From positions 65,852 through 129,851 of the forward strand of contig CAZUJL010000010.1 in the NCBI GenBank assembly GCA_964620045.1: 64,000 nt of DNA, given 5' to 3'. The position numbers and the translations under genes were made by a program. Within the stretch, counting starts at the first letter, position 1. Each line of letters starts with the position of its first letter. Of this stretch, positions 1 through 8,632 are shown one piece after another. Below the pieces are notes generated by a model, which saw only the letters and a list, made by a program, of their open reading frames with translations, made no database searches and had not been told where the DNA came from. The stretch comes from VFKU01 sp964620045 (GTDB taxonomy: Bacteria > Hydrogenedentota > Hydrogenedentia > Hydrogenedentales > GCA-2746185).

Positions 1-2
1 GT

Positions 3-872
3 GCGATTCACTGCAGCGGCGATCGCAAAGACAAACCGTTCATCAAGGTGAACTGCGCGGCGCTGTCGGCGGGTTTGCTTGAGTCTGAACTGTTCGGGCA
101 CGAGAAGGGCGCGTTCACCGGCGCGGTCGACAAAAAGATTGGCCGGTTTGAGCTGGCCGACGGCGGCACGCTGCTGCTGGACGAAGTGAGCGAGATGGCG
201 CTGGAGCTGCAGCCGAAGTTGCTGCGGGCGTTGCAGGAGCGCGAGATTGATCGCGTCGGCGGCATCAAATCGATTCCGGTGGACGTGCGCATCATCGCGA
301 CGTCGAACCGGACGCTGGAACAGTCGGTGCAAAAGGGCGAGTTCCGCGAGGATCTGTTCTTCCGGCTCAGCGTGATTCCGATTCAACTGCCCGCCTTGCG
401 CGATCGGCGCGACGATATTCCTCAACTCATTGAACATTTCCTCGCGCACTTCGCGCGCGAGAACGGCCGCAGAGGCCTGCGCATCGATGCGACCACGCGG
501 ACGCGGCTCGAGTCGCATTCGTGGCCCGGCAACGTGCGCGAGTTGCAGAACGCGATCGAACGCGCAGTGGTGCTGGCGTCGGCGGATGTGCTTGCGGATG
601 CCGATTTCCCGATGCTGCGCAGCGAGACCGGCCCGGCCGTGACCAACCATGCGAATGGAAATGGTCACGGCAACGGAGGCAATGGTCACGCGCATGCGGG
701 AGGATTCCGCCCCGGCGCGACCGTCGCCGAGATGGAGCGCGACCTCATTCTGCAGACCCTCGAGAGCTGTGGCGGCAACCGTACCCGCGCGGCCGAAGTG
801 CTCGCGATCAGCGTGCGCACCCTGCGCAACAAGCTGAAGGAGTACAAAGACGCCGGTATCGCGGTGCCCTGA
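3..872 (+). CDS. Sigma-54-dependent response activator, C-terminal part (NtrC family)
   Basis: The reading frame is open from the window edge, so the N-terminus lies outside. What remains is most of the AAA+ central domain and the DNA-binding domain. The sigma-54 contact loop GAFTGA is encoded at 108-125, followed by a Walker B-type GGTLLLDEV and the WPGNVREL motif. A linker rich in His, Gly and Asn (about 640-700) leads to a Fis-type helix-turn-helix with ISVRTLRNKLKEY near the C-terminus. The protein would activate sigma-54 RNA polymerase by ATP hydrolysis. An exact sigma-54 promoter lies 1.2 kb downstream in front of flgB, so a flagellar regulator of the FlrC/FlbD type is the best inference. 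The input domain cannot be seen. Confidence 0.93.
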   Translation, partial: AIHCSGDRKDKPFIKVNCAALSAGLLESELFGHEKGAFTGAVDKKIGRFELADGGTLLLDEVSEMALELQPKLLRALQEREIDRVGGIKSIPVDVRIIATSNRTLEQSVQKGEFREDLFFRLSVIPIQLPALRDRRDDIPQLIEHFLAHFARENGRRGLRIDATTRTRLESHSWPGNVRELQNAIERAVVLASADVLADADFPMLRSETGPAVTNHANGNGHGNGGNGHAHAGGFRPGATVAEMERDLILQTLESCGGNRTRAAEVLAISVRTLRNKLKEYKDAGIAVP

Positions 873-900
873 GTTTTTGCGTGAGTCTGCGTGTCTAATC

Positions 901-919
901 AAGCGGCGAGACGCCGCTT
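901..919. terminator. Perfect 8-bp hairpin between convergent genes
   Basis: AAGCGGCG (901-908) and CGCCGCTT (912-919) form a perfect stem with a three-base loop. It lies between the stop codons of two convergent genes. There is no good U-tract on either strand, so it may be a weak bidirectional terminator or one copy of a dispersed palindromic repeat. Confidence 0.4.
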
Positions 920-924
920 CCACA

Positions 925-1983
925 TTAAGGGCAACTGCGTAATTCGGCGATCAGGTGTGCAATCAAATCGGCTGCGGGCATTTCTCTAATGTTCGCGAAT
1001 CCGGTGCCGGCCCAAAGCGAGAGGTACTCGGGGCGATCCAGTTCCGTGGCGCGATTGCGGATGTCGCGCGTCAGTGTATTTTGCACCGGGAATGGGAGCG
1101 CGCGCGTTTGCTCGCGCATGAAGCGGTTTTCAATGCCACGGGCGAAGCGTCCGGAAAATGCGCGCGTCAGTTGTGTGGGCGTGTTCTTTTGCTCTGCGAG
1201 CGCGCGGCGGTAGGGTTTCGACGTCCCCGCCTCCTTGCACAACAGAAACGCAGTGCCGAGGACAGCGGCTTGTGCGCCGGCTTTTAGAACGTTCGCGATC
1301 TCTTGTCCATTCATGAGACCGCCCGCGGCGATCACGGGTACGCGGACCGTTGCGCTCACGGCGCGCGTCAGTTCGAGTGTGCCGATGCCGGGATCATCGG
1401 CGGTCGGTGAAAAAATGCCGCGATGCGCGCCCGCTTCCACACCTTGCACGATGATGGCGTCGACGCCGGCGCGCTCCAGTTGGAGGGCCTCATCGCGGGT
1501 AGTGGCGGTTCCGATTGCGTAAATGCCCTGACGCTTGCACTGCTCGATGTGGCGCGGCTCGATGAGTCCGAAGACGAAGCTGAACACGCGCGGTTTGAGG
1601 CGCAGGATCGTGGCGAACTGCTCTTCGAAGTCGGGATGATATGGCGGCGCGATAACGGGATCGGGGAGTCCGAGTTCCTGCCGATAGGGGCGCGTCGCCG
1701 CAACGGCCGCCTCGATTTCCGCCGGTGACAAATCCACGCGCGGCATGGGCGTAAATAAGTTCACGGCAAACGGGCGATCGGTGAGCGTGCGGGTTTTGGC
1801 GATGTCGCGTTCTATCTGATCCGGACGCAGATACGCGGCGGCCACAGTGCCCAACGCACCCGCGTTGCACGAGGCCGCGACCAGTTCCGGCGTCGTCGGT
1901 CCGCCGCCCATCGGTGCGACGATGATGGGGGCGCTGAAGCCGAGTGCGCGGGTCAGTGGGGTTGAATAGTCCTTCGATTCCAC
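925..1983 (-). CDS. Nitronate monooxygenase / FabK-type FMN enoyl reductase family protein
   Basis: About 352 residues forming an FMN TIM barrel of the 2-nitropropane dioxygenase/FabK family. N-terminal APIIVAPMGGG, central GVDAIIVQGVEAGAHRG and C-terminal PVIAAGGLMNGQ fit the flavin- and phosphate-binding segments of the family. Family members oxidise nitronates or reduce enoyl-ACP; the sequence alone does not decide between these. The GTG at 1983 was chosen because GGGAG lies about 10 bases upstream and the family homology begins just after it. The frame stays open to 2394, but that part looks non-coding and would run over the flgB promoter. It is transcribed divergently from the flagellar operon. 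Confidence 0.82.
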   Translation of the reverse strand: MESKDYSTPLTRALGFSAPIIVAPMGGGPTTPELVAASCNAGALGTVAAAYLRPDQIERDIAKTRTLTDRPFAVNLFTPMPRVDLSPAEIEAAVAATRPYRQELGLPDPVIAPPYHPDFEEQFATILRLKPRVFSFVFGLIEPRHIEQCKRQGIYAIGTATTRDEALQLERAGVDAIIVQGVEAGAHRGIFSPTADDPGIGTLELTRAVSATVRVPVIAAGGLMNGQEIANVLKAGAQAAVLGTAFLLCKEAGTSKPYRRALAEQKNTPTQLTRAFSGRFARGIENRFMREQTRALPFPVQNTLTRDIRNRATELDRPEYLSLWAGTGFANIREMPAADLIAHLIAELRSCP

Positions 1984-2084
1984 CGGCAAAATACTCCCAG
2001 TGCGGCAAGCCCTGCCTAATATGGCGTTAAACACAAAATAACATAACTCATTTATACACAATATGTTATGCGATTTTAATGCCG

Positions 2085-2099
2085 TGGCACACCGCTTGC
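2085..2099 (+). promoter_or_regulatory. Sigma-54 (-24/-12) promoter of the flagellar operon
   Basis: TGGCAC, a 5-base spacer and TTGC match the sigma-54 consensus exactly, with the GG and GC doublets 12 bases apart. The predicted start of transcription is near 2111, giving a leader of about 32 bases that contains the GGGGGAA ribosome site of flgB. A sigma-54 activator gene lies just upstream at the window edge. Confidence 0.85.
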
Positions 2100-2142
2100 C
2101 ATTCCACTCCCTGACGGAAACTTGTATGTAGGGGGAAGTGCA

Positions 2143-2538
2143 ATGTCCGCGTTTTCGGGGGTTGACACGACGCGATTGCTGGTTTCGGGCATGAAAGTGG
2201 CGCAGGACTATGTCCGAATCACGGCGAATAACATCGCGAATGTGGATACGCCCGGTTATAACCCGGTGCATCTGGACTTTCAGGCTACCCTGCGGGATCA
2301 GCTCGAGGGACGCGGCACGATCGCACTCCGCCGGTCGCGACCCCAGCACCTCGAGGCGTCCCGGCAACACCTTGGTCCGGGGGTGCTTGTCCACGGATCC
2401 AAGAACGACTACAATAAAGTTGACATAGAGGAGGAAATTGCGAATCTCTCGGAATACAGGGGTAAGTACAACGTCTATGCCAGCCTCCTGACCAAGCAGT
2501 TCTCGATGGTCAAGAGCGTGCTGTCGACGGCTAGGTAA
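2143..2538 (+). CDS. flgB: Flagellar basal-body proximal rod protein FlgB
   Basis: 131 residues. It has the rod/hook N-terminal motif ITANNIANVDTPGYNP (about residues 25-40), which folds with a C-terminal helix that here ends KQFSMVKSVLSTAR. FlgB forms part of the proximal rod in the periplasm. The ATG at 2143 is preceded by GGGGGAAGTGCA; an in-frame ATG at 2122 lies before that ribosome site and is not used. It is the first gene after the sigma-54 promoter and lies 9 bases before flgC. Confidence 0.95.
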   Translation: MSAFSGVDTTRLLVSGMKVAQDYVRITANNIANVDTPGYNPVHLDFQATLRDQLEGRGTIALRRSRPQHLEASRQHLGPGVLVHGSKNDYNKVDIEEEIANLSEYRGKYNVYASLLTKQFSMVKSVLSTAR

Positions 2539-2547
2539 GGGGCGGCC

Positions 2548-2973
2548 ATGGGGATGTTACAAAGTCTATCGGCGACCGACATCGCGTTGACCGGTGTGCG
2601 CGCGCAGCGCACGCGGATGAACGTGATCGCGAACAACATCGCGAACGCTGAAACCACGCGCACGCCCGAGGGCGGACCTTTCCGCCGCCAGTTGGCCGTG
2701 TTTGAGAGCAAGCAGATCGGGCCGACATTGAAACCGGAACGCTTCGGCGTTCGTGTGAAGGAAATAGCACACGACACGTCGCCGTTTGAAGAAGTCTTTG
2801 ATCCAACACATCCCGACGCGAACGCGGACGGGATCGTGCAATATCCCAATGTGAATCTTTCGATCGAAATGATAAACTTGGTCTCAGCGCAACGCGCATA
2901 TGAAGCGAACGTCAACGTGATGTTGTCGTGGCGCGCGATGAACGATAAAGCGCTGGAAATTATTCGTCAGTAG
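2548..2973 (+). CDS. flgC: Flagellar basal-body rod protein FlgC
   Basis: 141 residues. The N-terminus carries the motif MNVIANNIANAETTRTPEGG (about residues 24-43), and the C-terminus has the typical LSIEMINLVSAQRAYEANVN segment that packs against it in rod proteins. It makes up the proximal rod with FlgB. The ribosome site is AAGGGGCGG just before the ATG. The order flgB-flgC-fliE is the common one in many phyla. Confidence 0.96.
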   Translation: MGMLQSLSATDIALTGVRAQRTRMNVIANNIANAETTRTPEGGPFRRQLAVFESKQIGPTLKPERFGVRVKEIAHDTSPFEEVFDPTHPDANADGIVQYPNVNLSIEMINLVSAQRAYEANVNVMLSWRAMNDKALEIIRQ

Positions 2974-2987
2974 GGGGCCGGTGAGCA

Positions 2988-3308
2988 ATGGGTGATCCAT
3001 TCTCGATACCAGAGATTGCGCCGCGCGCGACGTCGGCGATCGATCCCCGCACGCTCCGCACCCACACGCCGAAACAGGAAACAGGTGAGACGTCATTTGC
3101 GAATGTGCTCGCGGACGCGGTCACCGAAGTGCAGCGATTGCAGACCGAAGCCGACACGCAGATTCAGAAACTCGTGTCGGGTGAAGTGAAGGATGTTACC
3201 GAGGCGATGGTCGCGGTTGAGAAGGCCGACGTCTCGTTTCAGACGATGATGGCGATTCGGAACAAGATGGTCGCCGCGTACGAAGAAGTCATGCGAATGC
3301 AGGTGTGA
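2988..3308 (+). CDS. fliE: Flagellar hook-basal body complex protein FliE
   Basis: 106 residues. The conserved C-terminal helix EKADVSFQTMMAIRNKMVAA ends in YEEVMRMQV and is diagnostic of FliE. FliE links the MS ring to the rod and is an early export substrate. The N-terminal 35 residues are proline- and threonine-rich and not conserved. A 197-base gap before fliF contains a 7-bp GGCCGAG/CTCGGCC stem and may hold a secondary promoter or processing site. Confidence 0.94.
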   Translation: MGDPFSIPEIAPRATSAIDPRTLRTHTPKQETGETSFANVLADAVTEVQRLQTEADTQIQKLVSGEVKDVTEAMVAVEKADVSFQTMMAIRNKMVAAYEEVMRMQV

Positions 3309-3505
3309 TCCGGCGGCCCGGGCCGTCGGTTTGCATAGATTCAGGCCGAGTTTCCGTCAACTCTCGGCCCGAGAGAGGGGCTTCCGCGCCACGGGGCCTG
3401 CGATTTCGGGACGCACCGTGCCGTGTGCCGGTGTGGCGATGCGGAGTTGACACTTGAACACGGCATAGCATCTCCCGGGACCGCGCTACGCGGGAAGGGT
3501 GGAGC

Positions 3506-5065
3506 GTGCTCGAGTTTTTCCGGCAGTTGGTGTCCGGCGTCACGACGACGTGGCGGCGCCTCTCCATCAGCGCGCGCGTGCAGCTCGCACTCGCCGCGAT
3601 TCTTACCATCGTGCTTGTGGCCGGCGCGGCCTACTACGGCGCGCAGCCTCAATACGGTCGGCTGTACTCCCGCCTCGATCTCGACGAATCGAACGAGATC
3701 GCCGTTTACCTGAACGAACAAGGCATTCCGTATACGCTGCGCGAAGGCGGCACGGCGATAGACATTCCGGTGCGCGATATTTCGCGCGCGCGTGTGGGCC
3801 TCAGCGCGCAGAACCTTCCGAGCAGCCAGGGCGTCGTCCCCGGCTTCGAACTGCTCGATACCACCGACTTGATGACGAACCGCTGGCAGCAGGACGTGAA
3901 CTATCAGCGTGCGCTGCGCGGCGAGTTGCAGAAGTTGCTCAATCAGTTCACGTACGTGAAGAACTCCTATGTATTTATCCGCGAAGCCCCGGATGAACTT
4001 TTCGTGGGCGAACAGAAACCGTCGATGGCGACGGTCACGCTGGATACCGACGGCCCGCTGACGCCGGCGCAAGTGAAGGCCGTGTTGCGCACGGTGACCA
4101 GCTTTGGCGGCGCGCATCTCTCGCCGAAGAGCGTGTCCATCGTGACGACGGACGGCCAGATTTTGCACAGCCCGTCCGATGACGCGTTTGCCTCCATCGC
4201 GAACGACCAGCTCGAAGTGCAGGTGGCGTATGAAAACGCCGCCGAGGCGAAGATTCGCCAGGCGCTCGAAGGCATGCGCGTCAAGCACGTGGTGCAGGTC
4301 AGCGCTGTGATGGATTGGACCTCCGAGGAGGTCAAGGATCGCAAGATGGCGGATGGCGCCGTCATCAGCACGATGGAAACCACCTCCACCGTGCGCGATA
4401 TGTCGCCGACTCCAGGCGGGCCTCCGGGCGCGGTCGCGAACATCCCTGAAGAACTCGGCGCGCCGGGCGAAGAAGGCATGATTTCCGAAGATGGCGAGAC
4501 CATCGAAAATTTTGAACCGTCCGAGACGACGCGGATCACGACAACGCGCCCCGGACGCGTGAAGCAGTACAAGGTCGCGGCGTTCATCGAGGGTGGATAC
4601 GGTCCGCCGGCGAATGCAGCGCCCGCGGCCGACGGACAAGCCGCACCGGCAGACGAATACAAACCGCTCACGCCGGAACAGATTACAAAGTACACGAACT
4701 TCATCATGAACGCCGTCGGCGACGGCACTGTGCCGACCGAAGTGGCGGTGTTCGATCAGGCGTTCAACATCGATAGCATCACGACGGAAACGCCGACGAC
4801 CCTGCCGGCCGCGCCGTGGACGGAATCGACTTGGTTCAATTGGGTCTGGCGTATCGGTCTCGTCGCGCTCATGTTCCTCGTGGTCCGTTTCCTGATGCGC
4901 CGCGCGCTGGTCATTCCGGCGGAGGAAGAGGAAGTTATCGAGATTCCGGAAGCGAGCCCGGCGGAACGTCGCCAGCAGGAAATCGCGGCCGAAGTGGAGC
5001 GGTTGTCGCAGCAGGAGCCGGATACGGTGGCGGCGTTGTTGCGCACCTGGATGAACGAAGAGTAG
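3506..5065 (+). CDS. fliF: Flagellar MS-ring protein FliF
   Basis: 519 residues. It has an N-terminal membrane helix at about 27-47, a periplasmic YscJ/FliF domain with YTLREGGTAIDIPV and ELLDTTDLMTN, a Pro/Ala-rich loop, and a second membrane helix at about 447-466. The cytoplasmic tail that binds FliG follows, ending VAALLRTWMNEE. The protein forms the inner-membrane MS ring on which rotor and export gate assemble. The start is GTG with GGAAGG seven bases upstream. The stop is four bases before fliG, suggesting translational coupling. Confidence 0.95.
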   Translation: MLEFFRQLVSGVTTTWRRLSISARVQLALAAILTIVLVAGAAYYGAQPQYGRLYSRLDLDESNEIAVYLNEQGIPYTLREGGTAIDIPVRDISRARVGLSAQNLPSSQGVVPGFELLDTTDLMTNRWQQDVNYQRALRGELQKLLNQFTYVKNSYVFIREAPDELFVGEQKPSMATVTLDTDGPLTPAQVKAVLRTVTSFGGAHLSPKSVSIVTTDGQILHSPSDDAFASIANDQLEVQVAYENAAEAKIRQALEGMRVKHVVQVSAVMDWTSEEVKDRKMADGAVISTMETTSTVRDMSPTPGGPPGAVANIPEELGAPGEEGMISEDGETIENFEPSETTRITTTRPGRVKQYKVAAFIEGGYGPPANAAPAADGQAAPADEYKPLTPEQITKYTNFIMNAVGDGTVPTEVAVFDQAFNIDSITTETPTTLPAAPWTESTWFNWVWRIGLVALMFLVVRFLMRRALVIPAEEEEVIEIPEASPAERRQQEIAAEVERLSQQEPDTVAALLRTWMNEE

Positions 5066-5069
5066 CGGC

Positions 5070-6107
5070 ATGGCGGGCAAGGACAAAAAAGACGGACCGG
5101 TTGAAATTTCGGGCAAACAGAAAGCCGCGATTTTTCTGGCCTGCATGGGCAGTGAGCGCGCCAGCCGCATTATGTCCAGCATGAGCGAGGACGAGGTCGA
5201 GGAAATGACGCTCGCCCTGTCGAGCCTCGAAGGCATCGATCCCGGGACGCGCTCGACGGTGCTGGACGAGTTCTACGAAATGGCCGTCGCGAACAAGGTG
5301 ATGACCTCCGGCGGTATCGACTATGCCCGCAACTTGCTCGAAAAGGCCTTCGGCTCCGATCGCACCATCGAAATTCTCACGCGCCTGCAGAGCAACCTGC
5401 AGGATGTACCGTTCCAGTTTCTGAAGAAGGCCGACCCAAGCCAGATCGTGACCTTCATTCAGGACGAACATCCGCAGACGATTTCGCTGATCCTCGCGCA
5501 TCTGCCCTCGGCCACCTCGGCGATCATTCTTTCGGCGCTGCCGCTGGAGACGCAGATGGAAGTCGTGATGCGGATCGCGACGATGGAGCGCACGCCGCCC
5601 GAAGTGGTGCGCGAAGTGGAGCGCGTGCTCGAGCGCAAGATGGCGGCGATTTTCACGCAAGGCTTCACCTTCGCCGGCGGCGTGAAGGAAGTGGCGGAAA
5701 TGCTGAATACGATTGACCGCGCGACCGAGAAGTCGATCATGTCGAAGTTGCAGGAGTCGGACCCTGGCTTGGCGGACGAAATCGGCCGGCTGATGTTCAC
5801 GTTTGAAGATATCGCGCGCGTGGACGACGCGGGCATCCAGAAGACCCTGCGCGAAATCGAGTCGAAGGATCTCGCGCTGGCGCTCAAGGGATCGAACGAG
5901 GAAGTCTCCGAGAAGATTTACAAGAACATGTCCGAGCGTTCGCGCGAGATGATCCGCGAGGAAATCTCGTACATGGGCCCCGTGCGCTTGCGCAACGTGG
6001 AAGAGGCCCAGCAGAAGATAGTGGCCGTGGTGCGGCGCCTGGAAGAAGCGGGCGAATTGATTGTGGAAGGCCGCGGCGGCGGCAACGAGAACGAGATTGT
6101 AGTATAA
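5070..6107 (+). CDS. fliG: Flagellar rotor switch protein FliG
   Basis: 345 residues, the usual length. It has the N-terminal FliF-binding domain (KQKAAIFLACMGSERASRIM), the middle-domain motif EHPQTISLILAHLPS, and the C-terminal torque domain. The charged torque helix reads IQKTLREIESKDLALALKG and is followed by SERSREMIREEISYMGPVRL. FliG transmits torque from the stator to the MS ring. A short acidic and glycine-rich tail is present. No stator genes are in the window. Confidence 0.97.
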   Translation: MAGKDKKDGPVEISGKQKAAIFLACMGSERASRIMSSMSEDEVEEMTLALSSLEGIDPGTRSTVLDEFYEMAVANKVMTSGGIDYARNLLEKAFGSDRTIEILTRLQSNLQDVPFQFLKKADPSQIVTFIQDEHPQTISLILAHLPSATSAIILSALPLETQMEVVMRIATMERTPPEVVREVERVLERKMAAIFTQGFTFAGGVKEVAEMLNTIDRATEKSIMSKLQESDPGLADEIGRLMFTFEDIARVDDAGIQKTLREIESKDLALALKGSNEEVSEKIYKNMSERSREMIREEISYMGPVRLRNVEEAQQKIVAVVRRLEEAGELIVEGRGGGNENEIVV

Positions 6108-6180
6108 TTGGTTCCGCTGGCCGGGCTGCGGGGTTACCGGCTACGCGTTTGGGGCGATTCGGCAAAACATCGGGGGATGC

Positions 6181-6822
6181 ATGCCGAAAATCATCAAGAC
6201 GAATTTTGTCCAGTCGGCGTCCGTCTCGGCCTTCGAGCGCACGCCGCTGGTTCCGGAAGACGCGCACAACGGACACATGCCGTCCGTTGAAGCCGCTGAA
6301 ATCATCGCGCGCGCCAACGAAGAAGCCGCAGGGATCACTCAGGCCGCCTATGACGAAGGCCTTCGCCGCGGCATGGCCGATGGCGAGCGACGTTTTCGCG
6401 AATCCATCCGCGAATCGGTCGAAGTGCTCAAGTCCGCGGCGACGCGCGTGGATCAATCGCACAAGGAATTTCTCGATCAAATCGAGCCGCAGTTGATCCG
6501 GCTGGCCACGAGCATCGCGTCGAAGATCATCGAACGCGAATCGTCGGTATCCAAGGAGCTCGTCCAGCGCACCGTGCGCAACGCGCTGCAGAAGATTGTG
6601 GACGAAGAACACGTAGTGGTCCGGGTAAATCCGAAAGATTTGGAAACCCTGCGCACATACCGGACGGAATTGACCAACGAATTCGACAGCATCGAGCGCA
6701 TCGACGTGGTGGCGGATGACGCCATTGACGCCGGCGGCTGCATCGCGCAGACCGACTCCGTGCGCATCGATGGCCGGCTTGCGTCGCAATTGGAGAAGAT
6801 CCTCAACGAGCTTCTCGGATAG
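6181..6822 (+). CDS. fliH: Flagellar export ATPase regulator FliH
   Basis: 213 residues. It starts MPKIIKTNF, continues with a long helical segment rich in Glu, Arg and Ala (about 40-100), and ends in the FliH/HrpE/V-ATPase E-subunit-like domain with HVVVRVNPKDLETLR and DAIDAGGCIAQTDSVRIDGR. FliH binds FliI and anchors it to the export gate and C ring. It precedes fliI by six bases. The 73-base gap after fliG shows no gene. Confidence 0.92.
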   Translation: MPKIIKTNFVQSASVSAFERTPLVPEDAHNGHMPSVEAAEIIARANEEAAGITQAAYDEGLRRGMADGERRFRESIRESVEVLKSAATRVDQSHKEFLDQIEPQLIRLATSIASKIIERESSVSKELVQRTVRNALQKIVDEEHVVVRVNPKDLETLRTYRTELTNEFDSIERIDVVADDAIDAGGCIAQTDSVRIDGRLASQLEKILNELLG

Positions 6823-6828
6823 CGCGGC

Positions 6829-8139
6829 GTGTCGCCCCCGAACCTCGAAAAACACCTCGACAAGCTGAGCGGCAGTCAGCCGCTGACGGTCTACGGCAAG
6901 GTGCAGGAAGTCGTCGGACTCACCATCGAAGCCTCCGGGCCGCCCGCCCGCGTGGGCGAGTTGTGTTTCGTGGAGTCCGAGGGCGGCGAGCGGATTCCGG
7001 TGGAAGTCGTCGGATTTCGCGGCAAGCGCACGCTGCTGATGCCGCTCGCGCACAGCCGCGGGATCGGACCCGAGAGTCTGTTGCTGGCCACCGGCGCGCC
7101 GCTGCAGTTGCGCGCGGGGCAGGATCTGGTGGGGCGCGTGATCGGCGGCTTGGGGAATCCGATCGACGAATTGGGCCCGCTTACCGGCGGCACCACGATC
7201 GAGATTATGGCGTCCGCGCCAAAGCCGATGCAGCGCACGCGGATCAACAAATCCATTTCGACGGGAGTGCGCGCGATTGATGCGTGCGTTACCTGCGGCA
7301 AGGGCCAGCGCATCGGCGTGATGGCGGGCAGCGGCGTCGGCAAGAGCAAGCTCATGGGCATGATCGCGCGGAACACGAACGCCGACGTCAGCGTGATTGC
7401 GCTGATCGGCGAACGCGGCCGCGAGGTGCGCGACTTTATCGAAGGCGACCTCGGTGAGAAAGGACGCGCGCGATCAGTCGTGATCGCGGCCACCTCGGAC
7501 GAACCGGCGCTCGTGCGCATCAAGGGTGCTTACCTCGCGACGGCGGTCGCCGAATACTTCCGCGACCAGGGCCTCGACGTGATGTTGATGATGGATTCCG
7601 TCACGCGGTTCGCGATGGCGCAGCGCGAAGTGGGGCTGGCGGTGGGGGAGCCGCCGACGACCAAAGGGTATCCGCCGTCGGTGTATTCGCTGCTGCCGCA
7701 ATTGCTGGAACGCGCGGGGACGTCAGAACGCGGCAGCGTGACGGGAATTTACACGGTGCTGGTCGAAGCCGACGACATGAACGACCCGATCGCGGATGCG
7801 ACGCGCAGTATTCTCGATGGCCACGTCGTGTTGTCGCGCGATCTGGCGTCGCGCGGACACTACCCCGCCATCGACGTGCTGGAAAGCATCAGCCGCGTGA
7901 TGATTGACGTGACCAGCGAGCGGCACCAGAATTTCGCGCAGGGCCTGCGGCGGGTGCTGGCGACCTATCGTGACGCGCAGGACCTGATCAATATTGGGGC
8001 CTATGTAAAGGGAAGCAATCCCGACATCGACGAGGCCGTCCGGCTGGCCCCGAAAATTAACGCGTTCCTGAAGCAAGGCATCACGGAACCCTCTGAATTC
8101 GCCGCGCTGGAGCCCACGATGGAGGCGCTGCTGAAGTGA
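6829..8139 (+). CDS. fliI: Flagellar protein export ATPase FliI
   Basis: 436 residues. Walker A is AGSGVGKS at 166-173, followed by GERGREVRDFI and the Walker B-type VMLMMDSVTRFAMAQREVGL. The segment GEPPTTKGYPPSVYSLLPQL is typical of FliI/SctN ATPases. It drives unfolding and release of export substrates at the cytoplasmic face. The start is a GTG right after the fliH stop. fliH-fliI-fliJ follow in the canonical order. Confidence 0.97.
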   Translation: MSPPNLEKHLDKLSGSQPLTVYGKVQEVVGLTIEASGPPARVGELCFVESEGGERIPVEVVGFRGKRTLLMPLAHSRGIGPESLLLATGAPLQLRAGQDLVGRVIGGLGNPIDELGPLTGGTTIEIMASAPKPMQRTRINKSISTGVRAIDACVTCGKGQRIGVMAGSGVGKSKLMGMIARNTNADVSVIALIGERGREVRDFIEGDLGEKGRARSVVIAATSDEPALVRIKGAYLATAVAEYFRDQGLDVMLMMDSVTRFAMAQREVGLAVGEPPTTKGYPPSVYSLLPQLLERAGTSERGSVTGIYTVLVEADDMNDPIADATRSILDGHVVLSRDLASRGHYPAIDVLESISRVMIDVTSERHQNFAQGLRRVLATYRDAQDLINIGAYVKGSNPDIDEAVRLAPKINAFLKQGITEPSEFAALEPTMEALLK

Positions 8140-8164
8140 AGCATCGCGCACGGGGGATTCGCTG

Positions 8165-8629
8165 ATGGCCGAGGACCGCATCGCGCGCTACGAGATGCTG
8201 CTGCGCGTGCGCAAACGGCAGGAAGACCTGAAGGCGCAGGCGCTTGTGATTGCGCGCAACGAACACGCGGCGCTGCGCCGGCAACGGCGCGAACTCGACG
8301 AGCGCCGGCGATCGCTGTTAAAGGAAGCAGACATTCCCCGCGGCACGCGCTTCGAGCCTTCGCGCGTGCAGGCCATCTATCAGTACGAGCGGCACATCAG
8401 CCGTCGCGCGGACGCGAAGGACGCCGAGATTGCGATGCACGCCAACGTGGTCGAGTCCGCGCGCGCGGAACTTGAAACCGCCATGGGCCGCAAGCGCATG
8501 ATGGAGAAGCTCATTGAGCGCACCGAGAAGGCCGAGCGCGCCGAGGCGCTCCGGCGCGAGCAGCGCTGGCACGACGAATCCGCCGTGATTCGGTTCGCGC
8601 ACCGGCGACGCATGAGCGGCGAGGACTAG
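8165..8629 (+). CDS. fliJ: Flagellar export chaperone FliJ
   Basis: 154 residues, almost entirely charged alpha-helical coiled coil, as in FliJ, which inserts into the FliI hexamer and recycles chaperones. Family-like segments are RIARYEMLLRVRKRQEDLK near the N-terminus and YQYERHISRRADAKDAEI in the middle. Sequence conservation in FliJ is low, so the call rests on length, coiled-coil character and position directly after fliI. Confidence 0.86.
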   Translation: MAEDRIARYEMLLRVRKRQEDLKAQALVIARNEHAALRRQRRELDERRRSLLKEADIPRGTRFEPSRVQAIYQYERHISRRADAKDAEIAMHANVVESARAELETAMGRKRMMEKLIERTEKAERAEALRREQRWHDESAVIRFAHRRRMSGED

Positions 8630-8632
8630 GAC

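Noticed and set aside
2122..2142. Earlier in-frame ATG for flgB
   Set aside because: It precedes the GGGGGAA ribosome site, and family homology begins at 2143.
3341..5236. A 631-codon open frame on the - strand opposite fliF and early fliG
   Set aside because: Its product is Arg- and His-rich with no family features; it is a high-GC shadow of well-identified genes.
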